A stretch of 64,000 nucleotides of DNA from Methylopila sp. Yamaguchi (GCF_002897035.1 NZ_BAUX01000007.1:1-64000); one strand, 5' to 3'; shown: positions 9,062 through 18,420, numbered from the stretch's first letter. The notes: generated from the letters alone by a model not told the origin. Numbers and translations are program-made.

Positions 9062-9952
9062 ATGGCCTCGGACCTGCGTTTGCGCCGCAGCGTGCTCTAC
9101 ATGCCGGGCTCCAACCAGCGCGCGCTGGACAAGGCCAAGACCCTTCACGCCGACGCCCTTATCCTCGACCTCGAAGACGCGGTGGCGCCCGACGCCAAGG
9201 ACATCGCCCGTGAGCAGGTCTGCGCCGCCGTGAAGGCCGGCGGATATGGCGACCGCGAGCTCATCATCCGCGTGAACGCGCCGCAAACGCCTTGGGGCGA
9301 GGCCGACCTGCACGCCGCGATCGAGGCCAAGCCGGACGCGATCCTGATGCCGAAGGTCTCCTCCCCAGCCGTGCTCGAGAGCATCGCCAACCGCCTCGAG
9401 GCGCTCGACGCGCCGGAGAGCGTGAAGATCTGGGCGATGATCGAGACGCCCGCCTCGATTCTGAACATCCGGGAGATCGCGGCCTCCCGGCGCCTTCTGC
9501 CGGGCGCCCGCCTCACCTGCCTGGTGCTCGGAACCAACGACCTCGCCAAGGACACCTGGGCGCAGATCGTCCCCGGTCGCGTGCCCATGCTGCCGTGGAT
9601 CATGCTGGCGCTCGCCGCCGCCCGCGCGGAAGGCCTCACGATCCTGGACGGCGTGTTCAACGACATCGCGGACGTCGACGGCTGCCGCGCCGAGTGCCGG
9701 CAGTCGCGCGACCTCGGCTTCGACGGCAAGACCATCATCCACCCCGACCAGATCGAGCCCGCCAACACCAGCTTCGCGCCGACCGACGAGGAGGTCGCCC
9801 GCGCCCGCAAGGTGATCGACGTGTTCGACGAGCCCGAGAACGCCAAGCGCGGGGCCATCAAGATCGACGGCCGGATGTACGAACGCCAGCACATCGGCAT
9901 GGCCCGCCGGGCCGTCGCCTGGCGCGAGGCGATCGACGCGAAGGGCTACTGA
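9062..9952 (+). CDS. CoA-ester lyase / thioesterase of the HpcH/HpaI-CitE family (malyl-CoA lyase-like)
   Basis: A 296-residue TIM-barrel enzyme. Family hallmarks in order: RSVLYMPGSNQRALDKA, ADALILDLEDAVAPDAK (metal-binding acidic residues), RVNAPQTPWGEADL (substrate Arg), ILMPKVSSP, KIWAMIETPASILN (metal Glu), VLGTNDLAKD and GFDGKTIIHPDQI. Relatives include L-malyl-CoA/beta-methylmalyl-CoA lyase, (3S)-malyl-CoA thioesterase and citramalyl-CoA lyase, and sequence alone does not separate these. It probably acts in the ethylmalonyl-CoA/glyoxylate part of central metabolism. The ATG at 9062 is chosen because the family starts about ten residues before LYMPGSN; longer in-frame readings lack conserved sequence. 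Confidence 0.88.
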   Translation: MASDLRLRRSVLYMPGSNQRALDKAKTLHADALILDLEDAVAPDAKDIAREQVCAAVKAGGYGDRELIIRVNAPQTPWGEADLHAAIEAKPDAILMPKVSSPAVLESIANRLEALDAPESVKIWAMIETPASILNIREIAASRRLLPGARLTCLVLGTNDLAKDTWAQIVPGRVPMLPWIMLALAAARAEGLTILDGVFNDIADVDGCRAECRQSRDLGFDGKTIIHPDQIEPANTSFAPTDEEVARARKVIDVFDEPENAKRGAIKIDGRMYERQHIGMARRAVAWREAIDAKGY

Positions 9953-10005
9953 AGGCGCGCCTGCGGCTTGCGGATCGCAGGCTGGCCGGGGTCATATCGC
10001 CTGCA

Positions 10006-11226
10006 ATGATCGACCTCTCCCTCATGGAGGCGCGGCGGATCGCGCTTCTTGCCTGCGGCCTCGCAGGCCCGCGGCCCGCCCGCGCCGGCCCCGCCGCCCT
10101 GACCGCGCTCTACGACCGGCTCGCGATGACGCAGATCGACAGCGTCAACGTGCTCGCCCGCGCCCACCTGATGCCGGCGTTCTCGCGGCTCGGCGGCTAC
10201 GACGTGGCGCGGCTCGACCGGATGCAGAGGGGACCGAAGCGGGCGCTGTTTGAATACTGGGGGCACGAGGCCTCGCTGATCCGGACGGATCTCCAGCCGG
10301 CGCTGCGCTGGCGCATGGCGCGGGCGCGCGAGGGCCGCGGGATCTACGCGGGGCTCGCCCGGTTCGGGCGCGAGCGAAAGGACTTCGTGGAGGCGACGCT
10401 GGCCGAGGTCGCCCGGCGCGGGCCGCTGTCAGCCGGCGAACTCGGGGCGGGCGCCAAGGGCGAAGGCGGCTGGTGGGGCTGGAGCGAGGCCAAAATCGCG
10501 CTCGAGTGGTTGTTCTGGGCGGGCCTCGTCACCACCCGCTCCCGCCGCGGATTCGAGCGGATCTACGATCTCACCGAGCGCGCCCTGCCCCAGGCCGCGT
10601 CCCTGCCGACGCCGGCCGAGCCGGAGGCGCAGCGCATCTTGCTGCGGTCGGCCGCCCGGGCTCTCGGGATCGCGACGGCGAGCGACCTCAGGGCCTACTG
10701 GCGCATCGGACCGGAGGACGCCAAGGCGCGGATTCCCGAACTCGTCGAGGCCGGGGACCTCGTCCCGGCGCGCGTCGAGGGCTGGTCGCAGCCGGCCTAC
10801 CTCGCGCCCGGCGCCGAACCTCCGAAGCGGCGGCCGCGGGCGGCGGCGCTGGTCTCGCCGTTCGACCCGCTGCTCTGGGAGCGCGACCGGGCCGAGAGGC
10901 TGTTCGGCTTTCGCTACCGCATCGAGATCTACACGCCCGCGCACAAGCGCGAGCACGGCTACTACGTGCTGCCCTTCGTCCTGGGCGAGCGGATCGCGGC
11001 CCGCCTCGACCTCAAGGCGGACAGGGCCGCCGGGCGGCTGGTGGTCGCAGCGGCCCATCTCGAACCCGGGGCGCCGGCGGGCGAGACCGTCGAGGCGCTC
11101 GCGTCCGAACTCCAGCTGTTGCGGGCCTGGCTCGGCCTGTCCGACGTGGCGGTCGCGCCGGCGGGCGACCTCGCGCCGGCGCTTGCGCTCCATTCGGCGA
11201 TGGCCTCCGCGGTTAACATGGGTTAA
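10006..11226 (+). CDS. YcaQ-like winged-helix DNA glycosylase family protein (DUF1006)
   Basis: A 406-residue protein matching the crosslink-repair DNA glycosylase YcaQ/AlkX family. It has an N-terminal LSLMEARRIALLACGL helix, QIDSVNVLARAHLMPAFSRLG (the conserved QIDSVNVL..H motif, about 42-62), LFEYWGHEASL, and later LVSPFDPLLWERDRAERLFGFRYRIEIYTP and REHGYYVLPFVLGERIAARLDLKADR. YcaQ in E. coli unhooks alkylated bases and interstrand crosslinks. The start is the ATG at 10006 that opens MIDLSLMEARR; upstream codons in this frame read through the preceding gene out of phase. It stands shortly before a response-regulator gene. Confidence 0.87.
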   Translation: MIDLSLMEARRIALLACGLAGPRPARAGPAALTALYDRLAMTQIDSVNVLARAHLMPAFSRLGGYDVARLDRMQRGPKRALFEYWGHEASLIRTDLQPALRWRMARAREGRGIYAGLARFGRERKDFVEATLAEVARRGPLSAGELGAGAKGEGGWWGWSEAKIALEWLFWAGLVTTRSRRGFERIYDLTERALPQAASLPTPAEPEAQRILLRSAARALGIATASDLRAYWRIGPEDAKARIPELVEAGDLVPARVEGWSQPAYLAPGAEPPKRRPRAAALVSPFDPLLWERDRAERLFGFRYRIEIYTPAHKREHGYYVLPFVLGERIAARLDLKADRAAGRLVVAAAHLEPGAPAGETVEALASELQLLRAWLGLSDVAVAPAGDLAPALALHSAMASAVNMG

Positions 11227-11268
11227 CCGGCGGTGAACGGGGTGTTAACGCGAAGGGGAATCGCGGGG

Positions 11269-11739
11269 ATGCGCGTGCTGATCGTCGAGGACGACATGGT
11301 GATCGCCGGCAATCTCGGTCCGATCATCACGCGGGCCGGCCATGATCTGGTTGGGCTGGCGGCCGACAAGGGAAGCGCGATCGCGCTGCTGCGGTCCACG
11401 CGGGTCGACTTCGCCTTCATCGACATTCACCTGCTCGACGGCTGGACCGGCGTCGACGTGGCCCGCGTCGCGGGGGAGGAAGGCGCGGTCGCGGTCTTCA
11501 CCACGGCGAACCGCAGCCTGGTGCCGGCCGACTTCGCCGGCGCCTGCGGGGTGATCGAAAAGCCCTACCGCGACGAGCCGATCGAGGCGGCGCTCGCCTA
11601 TGTCGCCGCCCGGCTCGCCGACGGCCAGGCCGCCGCCCCGCCGCCGCCCGGCCTCGAGCTGTCGCCACAGTGGGCCAAGCGGCTGACCGCGACCCGTCGC
11701 GCCCGACCCATCGCGACCGAAAGCCGGCTCGGCGCCTGA
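11269..11739 (+). CDS. Single-domain response regulator with C-terminal extension
   Basis: A receiver domain of about 115 residues with the expected acidic pair (VEDD, residues 7-9), phospho-acceptor Asp52 in FIDIHLLDG, the conserved Thr region VFTTAN and Lys98 in VIEKPY. A Pro/Ala/Arg-rich tail without a recognisable output domain follows. Such stand-alone receivers relay or buffer phosphoryl groups in Hyphomicrobiales two-component pathways; no kinase gene is adjacent. The ATG at 11269 is preferred over a GTG 36 bases upstream because it has GCGGGG just before it and begins the receiver fold. Confidence 0.85.
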   Translation: MRVLIVEDDMVIAGNLGPIITRAGHDLVGLAADKGSAIALLRSTRVDFAFIDIHLLDGWTGVDVARVAGEEGAVAVFTTANRSLVPADFAGACGVIEKPYRDEPIEAALAYVAARLADGQAAAPPPPGLELSPQWAKRLTATRRARPIATESRLGA

Positions 11740-11823
11740 AGCGCTTGCGCTCCGGCGCGCGCGCCGGTATCGGCGAAGCGTTCCGGGCGGCCGCTCCGCC
11801 CGGCGACCAGAGAGAGAGCGCGC

Positions 11824-12783
11824 ATGGCCTCCAAGCTCGAGCAGCTCCGCCGGATGTCGGTGGTCGTGGCCGACACCGGCGAGATCGAAACCGTCCGCCG
11901 GCTCAAACCCCAGGACTGCACCACCAACCCCTCGCTCATCCTCAAGGCGGTGGACGGGGGCGCGGCGGCCGCCGTGGTCGACGAGGGCGTGGCCTGGGGC
12001 AAGCGCCAGTCGGGCGCGCCGGAGGCCGTCGCCCGCGCGGTCTGCGACCGGCTGGCCGTCTCGCTCGGCGTGGAGCTCAGCCGCCTCGTGCCGGGCCGGG
12101 TCTCGACCGAGGTCGACGCCGACCTCTCCTTCGACGCCGAAGCGACCCTCGCCAAGGCCCGCGCCCTCATCGCCGCCTACAAGGAGCGCGGCGTCGAGCG
12201 CGACCGCATCCTGGTCAAGATCGCCGCCACCTGGGAGGGGGCGCAGGCCGCCAGGATCCTCCAGGCGGAGGGGATCGACTGCAACATGACGCTGATCTTC
12301 GGCCTGCCGCAGGCCGCGATCTGCGCCGAGGCCAAGGCCTTCCTGATCTCGCCCTTCGTCGGCCGAATCCTGGACTGGCATGTCAAGGCCGGCGGCGGCC
12401 CCTACGCCCCCGAGGAGGACCCCGGCGTCCGTTCGGTCAAGGCGATCTACGCCGACTACAAGAGCCGCGGCGTCGAGACGGTGGTCATGGCCGCCTCGTT
12501 CCGCAACGCCGGCGAGATCGAGGCGCTCGCCGGCTGCGACCGTCTGACCATCAGCCCCGCCCTGCTCGACGAGCTGGCGGCGGCCGAGGGCGACCTGCCG
12601 CGCCGGCTCGACCCCGCGACGCCCGACGCGCCCCCCGCTCCGGCCCCAACCGACGAGGCCGGCTTCCGCTTCGCGCTCAACCAGGACCCGATGGCGACGG
12701 AGAAGCTCGCCGAGGGCATCCGCCAGTTTGTCAAAGACCTGAATACGTTGCGCGGGCTTGTGGCGAAGCGGCTGACGGCCTGA
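11824..12783 (+). CDS. tal: Transaldolase
   Basis: A 319-residue class I aldolase of the non-oxidative pentose phosphate pathway, which moves a dihydroxyacetone unit between sugar phosphates. The N-terminal VVVADTGEIETVRRLKPQDCTTNPSLIL contains the catalytic Asp17 and the TTNPSL signature. The Schiff-base lysine is Lys132 in RILVKIAATWEG. CNMTLIFGLPQA and FVGRILDW further match the TalB subfamily, and the length is standard. An AGAGAGAGCGC stretch before ATG serves as ribosome site. It appears monocistronic. Confidence 0.95.
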   Translation: MASKLEQLRRMSVVVADTGEIETVRRLKPQDCTTNPSLILKAVDGGAAAAVVDEGVAWGKRQSGAPEAVARAVCDRLAVSLGVELSRLVPGRVSTEVDADLSFDAEATLAKARALIAAYKERGVERDRILVKIAATWEGAQAARILQAEGIDCNMTLIFGLPQAAICAEAKAFLISPFVGRILDWHVKAGGGPYAPEEDPGVRSVKAIYADYKSRGVETVVMAASFRNAGEIEALAGCDRLTISPALLDELAAAEGDLPRRLDPATPDAPPAPAPTDEAGFRFALNQDPMATEKLAEGIRQFVKDLNTLRGLVAKRLTA

Positions 12784-12886
12784 GGCCCTGACAGAACGCG
12801 ACACCCCGTTTGCTGCACCGAGAGAGGCTTTGACTTCTCGTGCGCTGTCGTTGCATCGTTAGCAGATGCAGCATTAGGGGGCACGC

Positions 12887-14215
12887 ATGACCGAAGAGAT
12901 CGCCACGTCGATTGAGACTGCCGACCCGACGCACAAGATTGTCGCAATGGTCGACGGTAAAAAGAGGGTCGTCGGTCAGTCGTTCAACCGCGGCAAGGAA
13001 GCGACATTCGGTCCCTCCGAAATGCAGCTGACCCGGCCGACGGGCCTCGAGCGCTATCTCACCAAGGGCCTGATGCCGGGGGAGCGCTTCATCGGTGCCG
13101 ACACCACGATCGTCGCCTTCGGCAGCTGCTTCGCGAACAACATCAGTAACTACTTAAATAACATCGGCTACAACGTCGCCACGAAGAAAGATAATGTCGC
13201 CTACATCTCGCGCATGGGCGACGGCATGGTCAATACCTACGCCATCCGCCAGCAGTTCGAGTGGGCGTGGAACAACGTGGTCCCGAAGGCTGATCTCTGG
13301 CGCGGCTATGACGCCGAGGAGTTCGGCTACGACGAGACGGTGCGGCTGCGCACGGCTGAGCTGTTTGACGCCGCCGAGGTGTTCATCATCACCCTCGGCC
13401 TGTCCGAGGTCTGGTACGACGAGCCCACCGGCGAGGTGTTCTGGCGGGCCGTTCCGAAAGACAAGTACGACCCGGAGCGCCATAAGTTCCGTGTCGCCGG
13501 GTTCTCGGAAAGTCTCGAGAACCTTAAGGCCATCTACGAACTGATCCGCGAGCGCAAGCCAGAGGCCGCAATCGTTTTCACGGTGTCGCCGATCCCGCTG
13601 GCCGCGACCTTCCGGCCGATCTCCTGCATCGTCGCGAACTCCGAATCCAAGGCCATCCTGCGCGCGGCGCTCGGCGAACTGCTGCGCGACAAGCAGCCTA
13701 CCGACGACAAGCTGTTCTACTTCCCGTCATATGAGATCGTGACGGAAGCGTTCCACCACCAGTTCGGAGGCGACCGCCGGCATGTGTTCCCACACGTGTT
13801 GGACCTGAACATGAAGGCGTTCGAACGCTTCTACTGCAAAACGGAGCTTTCGGACGCGGAGCTTCAGAAGGTCTACGCCGACGCGATCGAGCGCGACAAG
13901 GAACTCGGAGGTAACGACCAAGCCGCGGCAAGGGCGCGCATCGTCGCTCAGAAAAAAGAGGCGAAGGCGAAGCTGCTTGCGGACAAAAAGGCGCGCGGCT
14001 CGAACACGACCAGCATCAAGAGGCCCAAGCGGCGCGCGGTCGACAAGAAGATTAGCGCCACCGATGGAGCAGCGGCGGGCGACGCGACCGCCCTGACCCC
14101 TTCCGATAAGCGCGAGGCGCTCGTGGCCGAACGGAGAGCGGCGAGGCGGGCGGAGCGTAAGGCTGAGGCCGCGAGCGCCGCCGCGAAGCCGCAGGACGGC
14201 AGCCGCGCGGCCTGA
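12887..14215 (+). CDS. GSCFA domain-containing protein with Lys/Ala-rich tail
   Basis: A 442-residue protein whose GSCFA domain spans about residues 55-330. The family-naming IVAFGSCFANNISNYLNNIGYN is near residue 75, and FIITLGLSEVWYDEPTGEVFWRAVP near 170. VFTVSPIPLAATFRP and YFPSYEIVTEAFHHQFG follow. GSCFA proteins resemble SGNH-fold acyl-esterases and often occur near polysaccharide genes; activity is unproven. From about residue 345 onward the chain becomes a long charged stretch of Ala, Lys and Arg (many KKEAKAKLL and ERRAARRAERK units) likely to form extended helix and bind polyanions. The gene is flanked by the transaldolase gene and a convergent RpiR regulator, and its codon use is slightly less GC-rich than its neighbours. 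Confidence 0.83.
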   Translation: MTEEIATSIETADPTHKIVAMVDGKKRVVGQSFNRGKEATFGPSEMQLTRPTGLERYLTKGLMPGERFIGADTTIVAFGSCFANNISNYLNNIGYNVATKKDNVAYISRMGDGMVNTYAIRQQFEWAWNNVVPKADLWRGYDAEEFGYDETVRLRTAELFDAAEVFIITLGLSEVWYDEPTGEVFWRAVPKDKYDPERHKFRVAGFSESLENLKAIYELIRERKPEAAIVFTVSPIPLAATFRPISCIVANSESKAILRAALGELLRDKQPTDDKLFYFPSYEIVTEAFHHQFGGDRRHVFPHVLDLNMKAFERFYCKTELSDAELQKVYADAIERDKELGGNDQAAARARIVAQKKEAKAKLLADKKARGSNTTSIKRPKRRAVDKKISATDGAAAGDATALTPSDKREALVAERRAARRAERKAEAASAAAKPQDGSRAA

Positions 14216-14371
14216 GCCATTAGGTTCGCTGGCTTTTGCGACGCCAAGCCTTGCGCCGCGAGGGGCGAGCCTTGGCGTTGTCGAGAGTCTTGAGGCGGAC
14301 GCGGGCTACGAATGCGCTTGGCCTGCCAGTCATGGCCGTCTCTGCATGCTCGCCGATCCCGTCGGACGGCG

Positions 14372-15259
14372 TCAGTCCTCCCCCAGCATCTTCGCCCGGA
14401 TCTGCTCGACGCGGCCGAGCCGTTCGGCGGCCTCTTGGCTCATGAGCTCCGTCACGCGCGCGACCAGCGCCTCGGTGACCGCCGTCAGGCTGGTGAAGCT
14501 GTCCCAGGCGCCGGCGCTTTCCGTCGCGCCGATCAGCGTCGCCTCGGCCGACGCCGCCGCGGGGGCGTCGGCCGCGTCGGTCAGCAGGATCACGGAAGCC
14601 CCCCGCTCCGCGGCGAAGGCGCAGAGCCGCACCACGTCCGGCTGGTAGCGCCGCACGTCGTAGGCGACCACGACGGTGCGGCGACCCACGTCGATCAGCC
14701 GGTCCGGCCAAGTCGCCGACAGCGAGCCGATCTCCTCGACCCCGCCGCGCACGATCTCGAGGTGGCGCACCAGCAGCCGGGCCAGCGCCTGGCTGAACCG
14801 CCCGCCGACGACCAGCACGCGCCGGCGCGGGTCCGACAGCCGCTTCGCGGCGGTTTCGAACGCGGCGCGGTCGAGCGCGCCGAAGGTCGCGGAGAGGTTC
14901 GCCGCCAGCTTCGCGCCGAAGGCGGCAAGCCGATCGTCGCCCTCCGTGTGGGCCGTCGTCGCGCGATGGGCGGTCCAGCGGCCAAGGGGCGAGGCGCGCT
15001 CCCCCGCCAGCTCCGCCTTGAGCTGGTCCTGCAGGTCGTGCCAGGCCGCGAAGCCGAGCTTGGCGAGCAGTCTTAAGACGGTCTGCGAACTGGCTCCGGC
15101 GCCGCGGGCGAAGCGCGCCATGGGGGCGAGGCCGGCGACGGGGTAGTGCTCGCGCAGATGAGCGGCGGCGCGCCGCTCCTGCGGCGTCAGTCCGCCGTCG
15201 ATCTCGCGCAGCGCCTCCGCCACCGTCCGCGGCCGCCGCCCCGCCTCGCCATCCGCCAT
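14372..15259 (-). CDS. MurR/RpiR-family transcriptional regulator
   Basis: A 295-residue regulator. The N-terminal helix-turn-helix of the RpiR type (about 20-95) includes LREIDGGLTPQERRAAAHLREHYP and ASSQTVLRLLAKLGFAAWHDLQDQLKAEL. The C-terminal SIS phosphosugar-binding fold (about 125-265) includes RVLVVGGRFSQALARLLVRHLEIV and RTVVVAYDVRRYQPDVVRLCAFAAERGASVILLTD. It is transcribed away from the ethanolamine permease gene, with a 214-base shared upstream region, and is therefore the likely regulator of the amine cluster. The effector is unknown; RpiR proteins usually sense small metabolites through the SIS domain. Confidence 0.9.
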   Translation of the reverse strand: MADGEAGRRPRTVAEALREIDGGLTPQERRAAAHLREHYPVAGLAPMARFARGAGASSQTVLRLLAKLGFAAWHDLQDQLKAELAGERASPLGRWTAHRATTAHTEGDDRLAAFGAKLAANLSATFGALDRAAFETAAKRLSDPRRRVLVVGGRFSQALARLLVRHLEIVRGGVEEIGSLSATWPDRLIDVGRRTVVVAYDVRRYQPDVVRLCAFAAERGASVILLTDAADAPAAASAEATLIGATESAGAWDSFTSLTAVTEALVARVTELMSQEAAERLGRVEQIRAKMLGED

Positions 15260-15473
15260 TCGTCGCCCCCGACCGCCTATTCGCGCGCCATGCTGAAGTT
15301 AACGGCGCATGACGCCACCACGCATATTGACAGACGATCAACCTGCGCGGAACGTTCATTCCAAACACGGGACGGTGAAGACATTCGCCGCGGCATCGGA
15401 CGGGGGACGCGTCGACCGGCGCGGAGACGAGGGCGCCGCGCTCGACCACTGACGACAACGGGGATTGAGCGGC
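15260..15473 (+). promoter_or_regulatory. Divergent control region of the amine-use cluster
   Basis: This 214-base gap separates the RpiR-type regulator from the permease operon. It holds a perfect TTGACA box at 15327-15332, a good -35 candidate, although the hexamer 17 bases further on is a poor -10. An imperfect inverted repeat, GGAACGTTCATTCC (15349-15362), overlaps the would-be -10 and is a plausible operator. Both assignments are inference from sequence. Confidence 0.4.
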
Positions 15474-16979
15474 ATGGCACAGGACGGCAAAGGCGGCGTC
15501 ACCTACCAGACGGTGGACGCCGGATACTTCGAGAAGCGCGGACTGACCCGCTACGCGGGCGTGGCGAGCCTCTGGGCGCTCGGCGTCGGCGCCGTCATCT
15601 CCGGCCACTTCTCCGGCTGGAACTTCGGCTTCGCCACCGGCGGCTGGGGCGGCATGCTGGTCGCGGGCCTGATCATCGCGGTGATGTACCTCGGCCTTAC
15701 CTTCTCGATCGCCGAGATGTCGGCGGCCCTGCCGCACACCGGCGCGGCCTACTCCTTCGCCCGCACGGCGATGGGCCCCTGGGGCGGCTTCTTCACCGGC
15801 CTCTGCGAGAACGTCGAGTACGTCATCACGCCGGCGGTGGTCGTCACCTTCATCACCGGCTACGTCAACTCGATCTTCGGCCTGGACCCGGCCTATTCGC
15901 CCGTGATCTGGCTGGCGTTCTACGTGATCTTCGTGGCGCTGAACGTGTTCGGCCTGGAGCTGTCGTTCAAGGTGACGATGGTGTTCACGCTGCTCTCGCT
16001 CGCCGTGCTGGTGTTCTTCTGGGTCAGCGCGATCCCGCACATGGATTTCTCGCGCTGGGCGCTGAACATCGCGGCCGGCCCGGACGGCGCGCCGGTGGAG
16101 CTGCCGGAGGGCGGCGGATCCTGGTTCCCGTTCGGCGTCTCGGGCGTGCTCGCCACGCTGCCCTTCGCGGTGTGGCTGTTCCTCGCCATCGAGCAGCTGC
16201 CGCTCGCGGCGGAGGAGTCGATCGACCCGGCGCGCGACATGCCGAAGGGCATCGTGCTGGGGATGGTCACGCTGATCGTCTCGGCCTTCATGATCGTGCT
16301 GCTGAACCCGTCGGTGGAGGGCGTGGGCTCGTTCCACCTCGCGACGGCGCTCGAGCCGCTGCTCGACGGCTTCAAGGCGATCTACGGCGACGGAGGCGTC
16401 GTCATCCTGGGCATCGTGGCGCTCACGGGCCTGATCTCGAGCTTCCACACCATCCTCTACGCGCAGGGCCGGCAGATCTACTCGCTCTCGCGCGCGGGCT
16501 ACTTCCCGCGCGGGCTCTCGGTGACGCATTCGACCTACCGCACCCCCTACGTCGCGATGATCGTCGGTTCGGTGGTCGGGTTCGGCGTGATGCTGATCAT
16601 CTGGTTCGCGCTCGGCGCCGAGACCGCGGGCTCCACCATCGGCAGCGTGCTGCTCAACATGGCGGTCTCAGGGGCGATGTTCTCCTACATCGCGCAGGCG
16701 GTCTCGTTCATCCTGCTGCGCAAGAACGCGCCGCACATCAAGCGCCCGTTCAAGAGCCCGGCCGGCGTCGCTGGAGCGGTGCTGACGATCGTGATCGCGA
16801 TCGTCACGCTGTTCTACCAGGTGCAGGATCCGAACTTCACCAAGGGCGTGCTCTGGGTGCTGGTGTGGTTCGCGATCGCGACCGTCTACTTCGCGCTCTA
16901 CGGCCGTCACAAGCTTGTGCTCTCGCCGGAGGAAGAGTTCGCCCTCTCCGGCGGCAAGGGCGAGTACAAATCGCACTGA
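15474..16979 (+). CDS. eat: Ethanolamine permease (APC family)
   Basis: A 501-residue inner-membrane carrier with about twelve hydrophobic helices. It belongs to the amino acid-polyamine-organocation family and most resembles ethanolamine permeases. Recognisable parts are GVGAVISGHFSGWNFGFATGGWGGML (helix 1 region), FSIAEMSAALPHTGAAYSFARTAMGPWGGF, WLFLAIEQLPLAAEESIDPARDMPKGI and LISSFHTILYAQGRQIYSLSRAGYFP. The downstream glutamine-synthetase-like, aldehyde dehydrogenase, alcohol dehydrogenase and amidotransferase genes point to an amino-alcohol as cargo. The ATG at 15474 lies just behind a GGGG-containing leader; a TTG nine bases upstream is the alternative. Confidence 0.88.
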   Translation: MAQDGKGGVTYQTVDAGYFEKRGLTRYAGVASLWALGVGAVISGHFSGWNFGFATGGWGGMLVAGLIIAVMYLGLTFSIAEMSAALPHTGAAYSFARTAMGPWGGFFTGLCENVEYVITPAVVVTFITGYVNSIFGLDPAYSPVIWLAFYVIFVALNVFGLELSFKVTMVFTLLSLAVLVFFWVSAIPHMDFSRWALNIAAGPDGAPVELPEGGGSWFPFGVSGVLATLPFAVWLFLAIEQLPLAAEESIDPARDMPKGIVLGMVTLIVSAFMIVLLNPSVEGVGSFHLATALEPLLDGFKAIYGDGGVVILGIVALTGLISSFHTILYAQGRQIYSLSRAGYFPRGLSVTHSTYRTPYVAMIVGSVVGFGVMLIIWFALGAETAGSTIGSVLLNMAVSGAMFSYIAQAVSFILLRKNAPHIKRPFKSPAGVAGAVLTIVIAIVTLFYQVQDPNFTKGVLWVLVWFAIATVYFALYGRHKLVLSPEEEFALSGGKGEYKSH

Positions 16980-17005
16980 GCGCCGTACGGCGCGACGTCA
17001 CGCGC

Positions 17006-17031
17006 GCATCCCGGCCCCGCGGCCGGGATGC
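17006..17031 (+). repeat. Perfect intergenic hairpin between permease and synthetase genes
   Basis: An 11-bp perfect stem (17006-17016 with 17021-17031, loop CCGC) without a following T run. It resembles the GC-rich intergenic palindromes scattered elsewhere in this window. Within an operon it could stabilise or attenuate the transcript, but this is inference. Confidence 0.6.
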
Positions 17032-17052
17032 GGCAGCCGGGCCCTGGACACC

Positions 17053-18420
17053 ATGAGCGCGCCCTCGCCGCACACCGCTGACAGCCTTCTCGCCCTGGCG
17101 GGGGAGCGCGGGCTCTCCCACGTCAAGGTCGGCGTAACAGACGCGGACGGAGTGCTGCGCGGCAAGTACATGAGCCGCGAGAAGTTCGCCTCGGCGCTCG
17201 CCAAGGGCTTCGGCTTCTGCGACGTGATCTTCGGCTGGGATTCGAACGACCAGCTCTACGACAACACGAGCTTCACCGGTTGGCGGACGGCCTTTCCCGA
17301 CGCGGAGGTCCGCCTCGTTCCCGAGACCGCGCGCGACCTGCCGCTCGAAGGCGACATGCTGTTCGTGCTGGGCGAGTTCGCGGGGCGGGCCGAGGCGCTG
17401 TGCCCGCGGGGGCTGTTCAAGCGCGTGCTCGCCCGCGCCGCGGACATGGGCTTTTCCGTCAAGGCCGCCGCGGAGTTCGAATTCTTCCTGTTCGAGGAGA
17501 CGCCGCGCTCGGTCCGCGACAAGGGTTACGCCCGCCTGACGCCGCTGACGCCCGGCTTCTTCGGCTATTCCGTGCTGCGCTCGGGCGTCCACTCCGAGCT
17601 CTACGCCGACCTGCTGAAGCTCTGCGCGGACATGCGCATGCCGATCGAGGGGCTGCACACCGAAACCGGGCCGGGGGTGCTCGAGGCCGCGATCGAGGTG
17701 TCCGACGCGCTCGAGGCCGCCGACCGCGCCACGCTGTTCAAGACCATGACCAAGACCTTCGCCCAGAAGCGCGGACTAATGGCGACCTTCATGGCCAAGT
17801 GGTCCCCGGACTACCCCGGCCAGTCCGGCCACCTGCACCTGTCGCTGCTGGACGCGGACGGCGGCTCGGCCTTCCATGACGCGGCGAAGCCGCACGGCAT
17901 GTCGGACGCCATGCGCTGGTTCGTGGGCGGGCAGCAGGCGCTGATGCCGGAGCTCCTCGCCATGGCCGCGCCGACCGTCAACGCCTACACCCGCATGGTT
18001 CCGGGCTTCTGGGCGCCAACCGACGCGACCTGGGGCGTCGAGAACCGCACCTGCGCGCTGCGCGTGATCGAAGGCGGCCCGAAGGCGCAGCGCGTCGAGT
18101 ACCGGATCACCGCCGCTGACATAAACCCCTACGTCGCGCTCTCCGCGGCTCTGGGCTCGGGGCTTTGGGGGATCGCGAACCGGATCGAGCCGGACGCCCC
18201 CGTGACGGGCAGCGCCTACGACATGCGCCACCCGCCGGAGCGCGCCCTGCCCCGCTCGCTCGGCGAGGCGGCGGCGCGGCTTGCGAGGTCGAAGCCGGCG
18301 CAGGAGCTTTTTGGCGCCGCATTCGTGGAGCATTGGGCCGCGACCCGCGACTGGGAGCAGCGCGCCTTCGACAAGGCGATCACCGACTGGGAGCTGCAGC
18401 GGTATTTTGAGATCATCTGA
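17053..18420 (+). CDS. Glutamine-synthetase-family gamma-glutamylamide synthetase (PuuA/GlnT type)
   Basis: A 455-residue ATP-dependent ligase of the glutamine synthetase fold. Metal and substrate motifs are present: AAAEFEFFLF (Glu ligands), GPGVLEAAIEVSDALEAADR, SGHLHLSLLDADGG (His ligand), MVPGFWAPTDATWGVENRTCALRVI and VEYRITAADINPYVALSAALGSGLWG. The N-terminal domain is shorter and more divergent than in GlnA and resembles PuuA/IpuC/GlnA4-like enzymes, which join glutamate to an amine instead of ammonia. Between an ethanolamine permease and two dehydrogenases, the likely product is gamma-glutamyl-ethanolamide. The ATG at 17053 matches family length. Confidence 0.88.
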   Translation: MSAPSPHTADSLLALAGERGLSHVKVGVTDADGVLRGKYMSREKFASALAKGFGFCDVIFGWDSNDQLYDNTSFTGWRTAFPDAEVRLVPETARDLPLEGDMLFVLGEFAGRAEALCPRGLFKRVLARAADMGFSVKAAAEFEFFLFEETPRSVRDKGYARLTPLTPGFFGYSVLRSGVHSELYADLLKLCADMRMPIEGLHTETGPGVLEAAIEVSDALEAADRATLFKTMTKTFAQKRGLMATFMAKWSPDYPGQSGHLHLSLLDADGGSAFHDAAKPHGMSDAMRWFVGGQQALMPELLAMAAPTVNAYTRMVPGFWAPTDATWGVENRTCALRVIEGGPKAQRVEYRITAADINPYVALSAALGSGLWGIANRIEPDAPVTGSAYDMRHPPERALPRSLGEAAARLARSKPAQELFGAAFVEHWAATRDWEQRAFDKAITDWELQRYFEII

